Source: CAZGRP01 sp964527995 (GTDB lineage: Bacteria > Zhuqueibacterota > Zhuqueibacteria > Oceanimicrobiales > CAZGRP01). Taken from it: 64,000 nt of DNA. The position numbers and the translations under genes were made by a program. The DNA lies in NCBI GenBank assembly GCA_964527995.1, contig CAZGRP010000014.1:1-64000 (forward strand), given 5' to 3'. Positions 62,738 to 64,000 of this stretch are shown in pieces (the first letter of the stretch is position 1; every line of letters starts with the position of its first letter). The notes beneath the pieces are model-generated. The model was not told the origin of the DNA. It was given only the letters and a program-made list of their open reading frames with translations, and ran no database searches.

Positions 62738-64000
62738 ATGTCCATGAAGTTCTTCGCATTGACAGGATTGACCCTCCTCTTGCTGTTCAAAGCCATGCCG
62801 GACCGGCAGGTCTACGCTCAGGTTGCCGACACCCTGAGCGTGTCCGACGAACTCGCGCTGAGACTGATCTTGAGCGAGCCAGAGAGGAAAGAATTCGACC
62901 GGTTGAACACCAGGGAGGAAAAGCAGCGCTGGGTGCGAATCTTCTGGAAACGAAACGACCCGACGCCGACGACAGAGCGCAATGAACGCCTCGAAGAACA
63001 CCTGCGCCGAGTCCAGTATGCTCGCAAATGGTTTCGTGCCCGAAACCGCCTCGGCTTCGACGACCGTGGGGTCATCTATGTCAAGTACGGTGAGCCTTCC
63101 GAGCGCTACTCGCAGCCGGCCGGAGACCTGCAGATCCGGCCGAACGAGTCATGGTCCTACGGGACCATCATCCCTGGCCTGGTGTTCGACTTCGTCAGCA
63201 CAGGACCGTACTACCGCCTGGTCGACGACCTGTCACAGGCACTGGGAGTTCGGAGCGAACCGGGGGCCGAGCTGTACAATCTGTTGAGCCTCTACGAGAG
63301 CCGGGCGCACATCGATCCGCGGTACGATGAACTCGCCGGCGAACTTCGCCGCAGCCTGGCCACGGACTTCAGTGAGGACCCGTTGTCAGCCGGGCAGCAC
63401 AACCCGTGGCTCGGCAACATCAATGTGGCACGGCAACGGATCGCCGATTTCGTCGGCACCACCAAGAAGATCCAGGCAGAGGCGCCACCCGTTCTCTACA
63501 GGTATGACTATGGCAAGAAACCCCTGGCCATCGCTGAGAGCCTGGCCCGCTTCCGCGACCCCAACGGGAAGGTGCGGGTGGAAGTCTATTACGGCGTTCC
63601 GTACAGCCAGCTCGAGTTTCAGTATCAGGGAGATCGCTGGACCACACCGCTGAAGGAGAAATTCGCCCTCTTCGATGAGGATTATCAACCGGTCGTTCTG
63701 GACTCCAACCAGGTGGCTCTGGTGGCACCAACGGAGCAGGCCAGACGCCACGGCGCCTACATCAGCCAGTACAATTTCTCGCTCAAGCCGGGACGCTATC
63801 ATCTGGCCCTGCGATTCGAAAGCGAGCCGGGAAAGCGTCTCGGTATTTTGCGCAGCGATTTCGTCTGCCGGGCCTATCCCAGCGACTCGCTGCGGGTGAG
63901 TGACTTACAACTGTCGCCGCGAATCAGTTCGGCGGTGCAGGCGGCAGGCCCGGAGCTGGCCAGTGGCCGCCGCGGCCCCAGCCGTTTCATCAAACATGGC
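62738..64000 (+). CDS. GWxTD-type exported protein (partial)
   Basis: The right window edge cuts this gene after 421 codons; the frame is open to the last base. A signal peptide (FFALTGLTLLLLFKAM) starts it. Residues about 40-125 match the GWxTD domain: EEKQRWVRIFWKRNDPTPTT, the RVQYARKWF helix and GFDDRGVIYVKYGEP, where the family name motif is changed to GFDDR. The domain occurs in large secreted proteins of Acidobacteriota and FCB bacteria, function unknown. Later segments are beta-rich (GKVRVEVYYGVPYSQLEF). The first ATG at 62738 or the one two codons on could start it; neither has a clear ribosome binding site. It has its own promoter. Confidence 0.85.
   Translation, partial: MSMKFFALTGLTLLLLFKAMPDRQVYAQVADTLSVSDELALRLILSEPERKEFDRLNTREEKQRWVRIFWKRNDPTPTTERNERLEEHLRRVQYARKWFRARNRLGFDDRGVIYVKYGEPSERYSQPAGDLQIRPNESWSYGTIIPGLVFDFVSTGPYYRLVDDLSQALGVRSEPGAELYNLLSLYESRAHIDPRYDELAGELRRSLATDFSEDPLSAGQHNPWLGNINVARQRIADFVGTTKKIQAEAPPVLYRYDYGKKPLAIAESLARFRDPNGKVRVEVYYGVPYSQLEFQYQGDRWTTPLKEKFALFDEDYQPVVLDSNQVALVAPTEQARRHGAYISQYNFSLKPGRYHLALRFESEPGKRLGILRSDFVCRAYPSDSLRVSDLQLSPRISSAVQAAGPELASGRRGPSRFIKHG

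Overview
The window is GC-rich bacterial DNA, densely packed, with one 100-base run of N (13881-13980) that marks a scaffold join. A Kdo transferase (WaaA), several lipoboxes and a SurA-like periplasmic isomerase point to a Gram-negative envelope. A CheW/chemoreceptor pair behind a sigma-28-type promoter points to flagellar motility. The GWxTD-type protein, the paired exported amidohydrolases and the secreted M14/M28 peptidases resemble what is seen in Acidobacteriota and in FCB-related phyla. The phylum is an inference, since no marker gene here fixes it. Fifty protein genes are called; TTG or GTG starts are supported for several by well-placed ribosome binding sites. No tRNA, rRNA, CRISPR array, insertion sequence or prophage was seen.

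Layout. 1-3447 (minus): chemoreceptor (cut by the left edge), CheW-like protein, and a REC/coiled-coil response regulator. 3749-7318 (plus): a lipoprotein O-methyltransferase, an APC permease and a PpiC lipoprotein. 7355-13819: ornithine cyclodeaminase family, EamA transporter, panC, LytR_C protein and waaA. 14164-19614 (minus): ptsN, a P-II-like protein, then hisS, a TrmH-family methyltransferase, a CPBP protease and a SpoIID-domain protein, tightly packed or overlapping. 19842-25600: PLP dehydratase, M28 peptidase, flavin reductase, FAD disulfide oxidoreductase and a small membrane protein. 25826-35266 (plus): a carbon-metabolism cluster made of GH15 glucoamylase/trehalase, a transaldolase-phosphoglucose isomerase fusion, HAD phosphatase/mutase, gnd, zwf and glk. 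It is laid out to turn glucose from a storage or compatible sugar into NADPH and pentose phosphates. 35652-40539: PAS/sigma-54 activator, STAS-like protein, ECF sigma factor and a GH15-like protein. 40772-44551: M14 carboxypeptidase-like protein and an unknown protein. 44898-54684: an aerobic carbon monoxide dehydrogenase cluster. 54740-62465: amidase, radical SAM protein and two amidohydrolases, closed by a strong terminator. 62738-64000: GWxTD-type protein, cut by the right edge.

The most informative block is the cox cluster. The large subunit carries the AYRCSFR active-site loop of form I (Mo-Cu) CO dehydrogenase, in the order coxM-coxS-coxL. It is followed by an XdhC-family protein fused to a Cys-rich YHS domain, then coxG, a molybdopterin-binding protein, coxD (AAA+), coxE (VWA) and a second XdhC protein. 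The predicted role is CO oxidation as an energy supplement. The YHS fusion is an attractive candidate for metal handling during assembly of the copper-molybdenum site.

Other points worth a look: a sigma-28 promoter followed by a complete intrinsic terminator ahead of cheW (a leader switch or a small RNA); a globin-type sensor without its heme-binding histidine; a methyltransferase with a lipobox; a 57-bp piece of the HAD gene copied into a hairpin-rich spacer; and an 18-base promoter element shared by two loci 51 kb apart.
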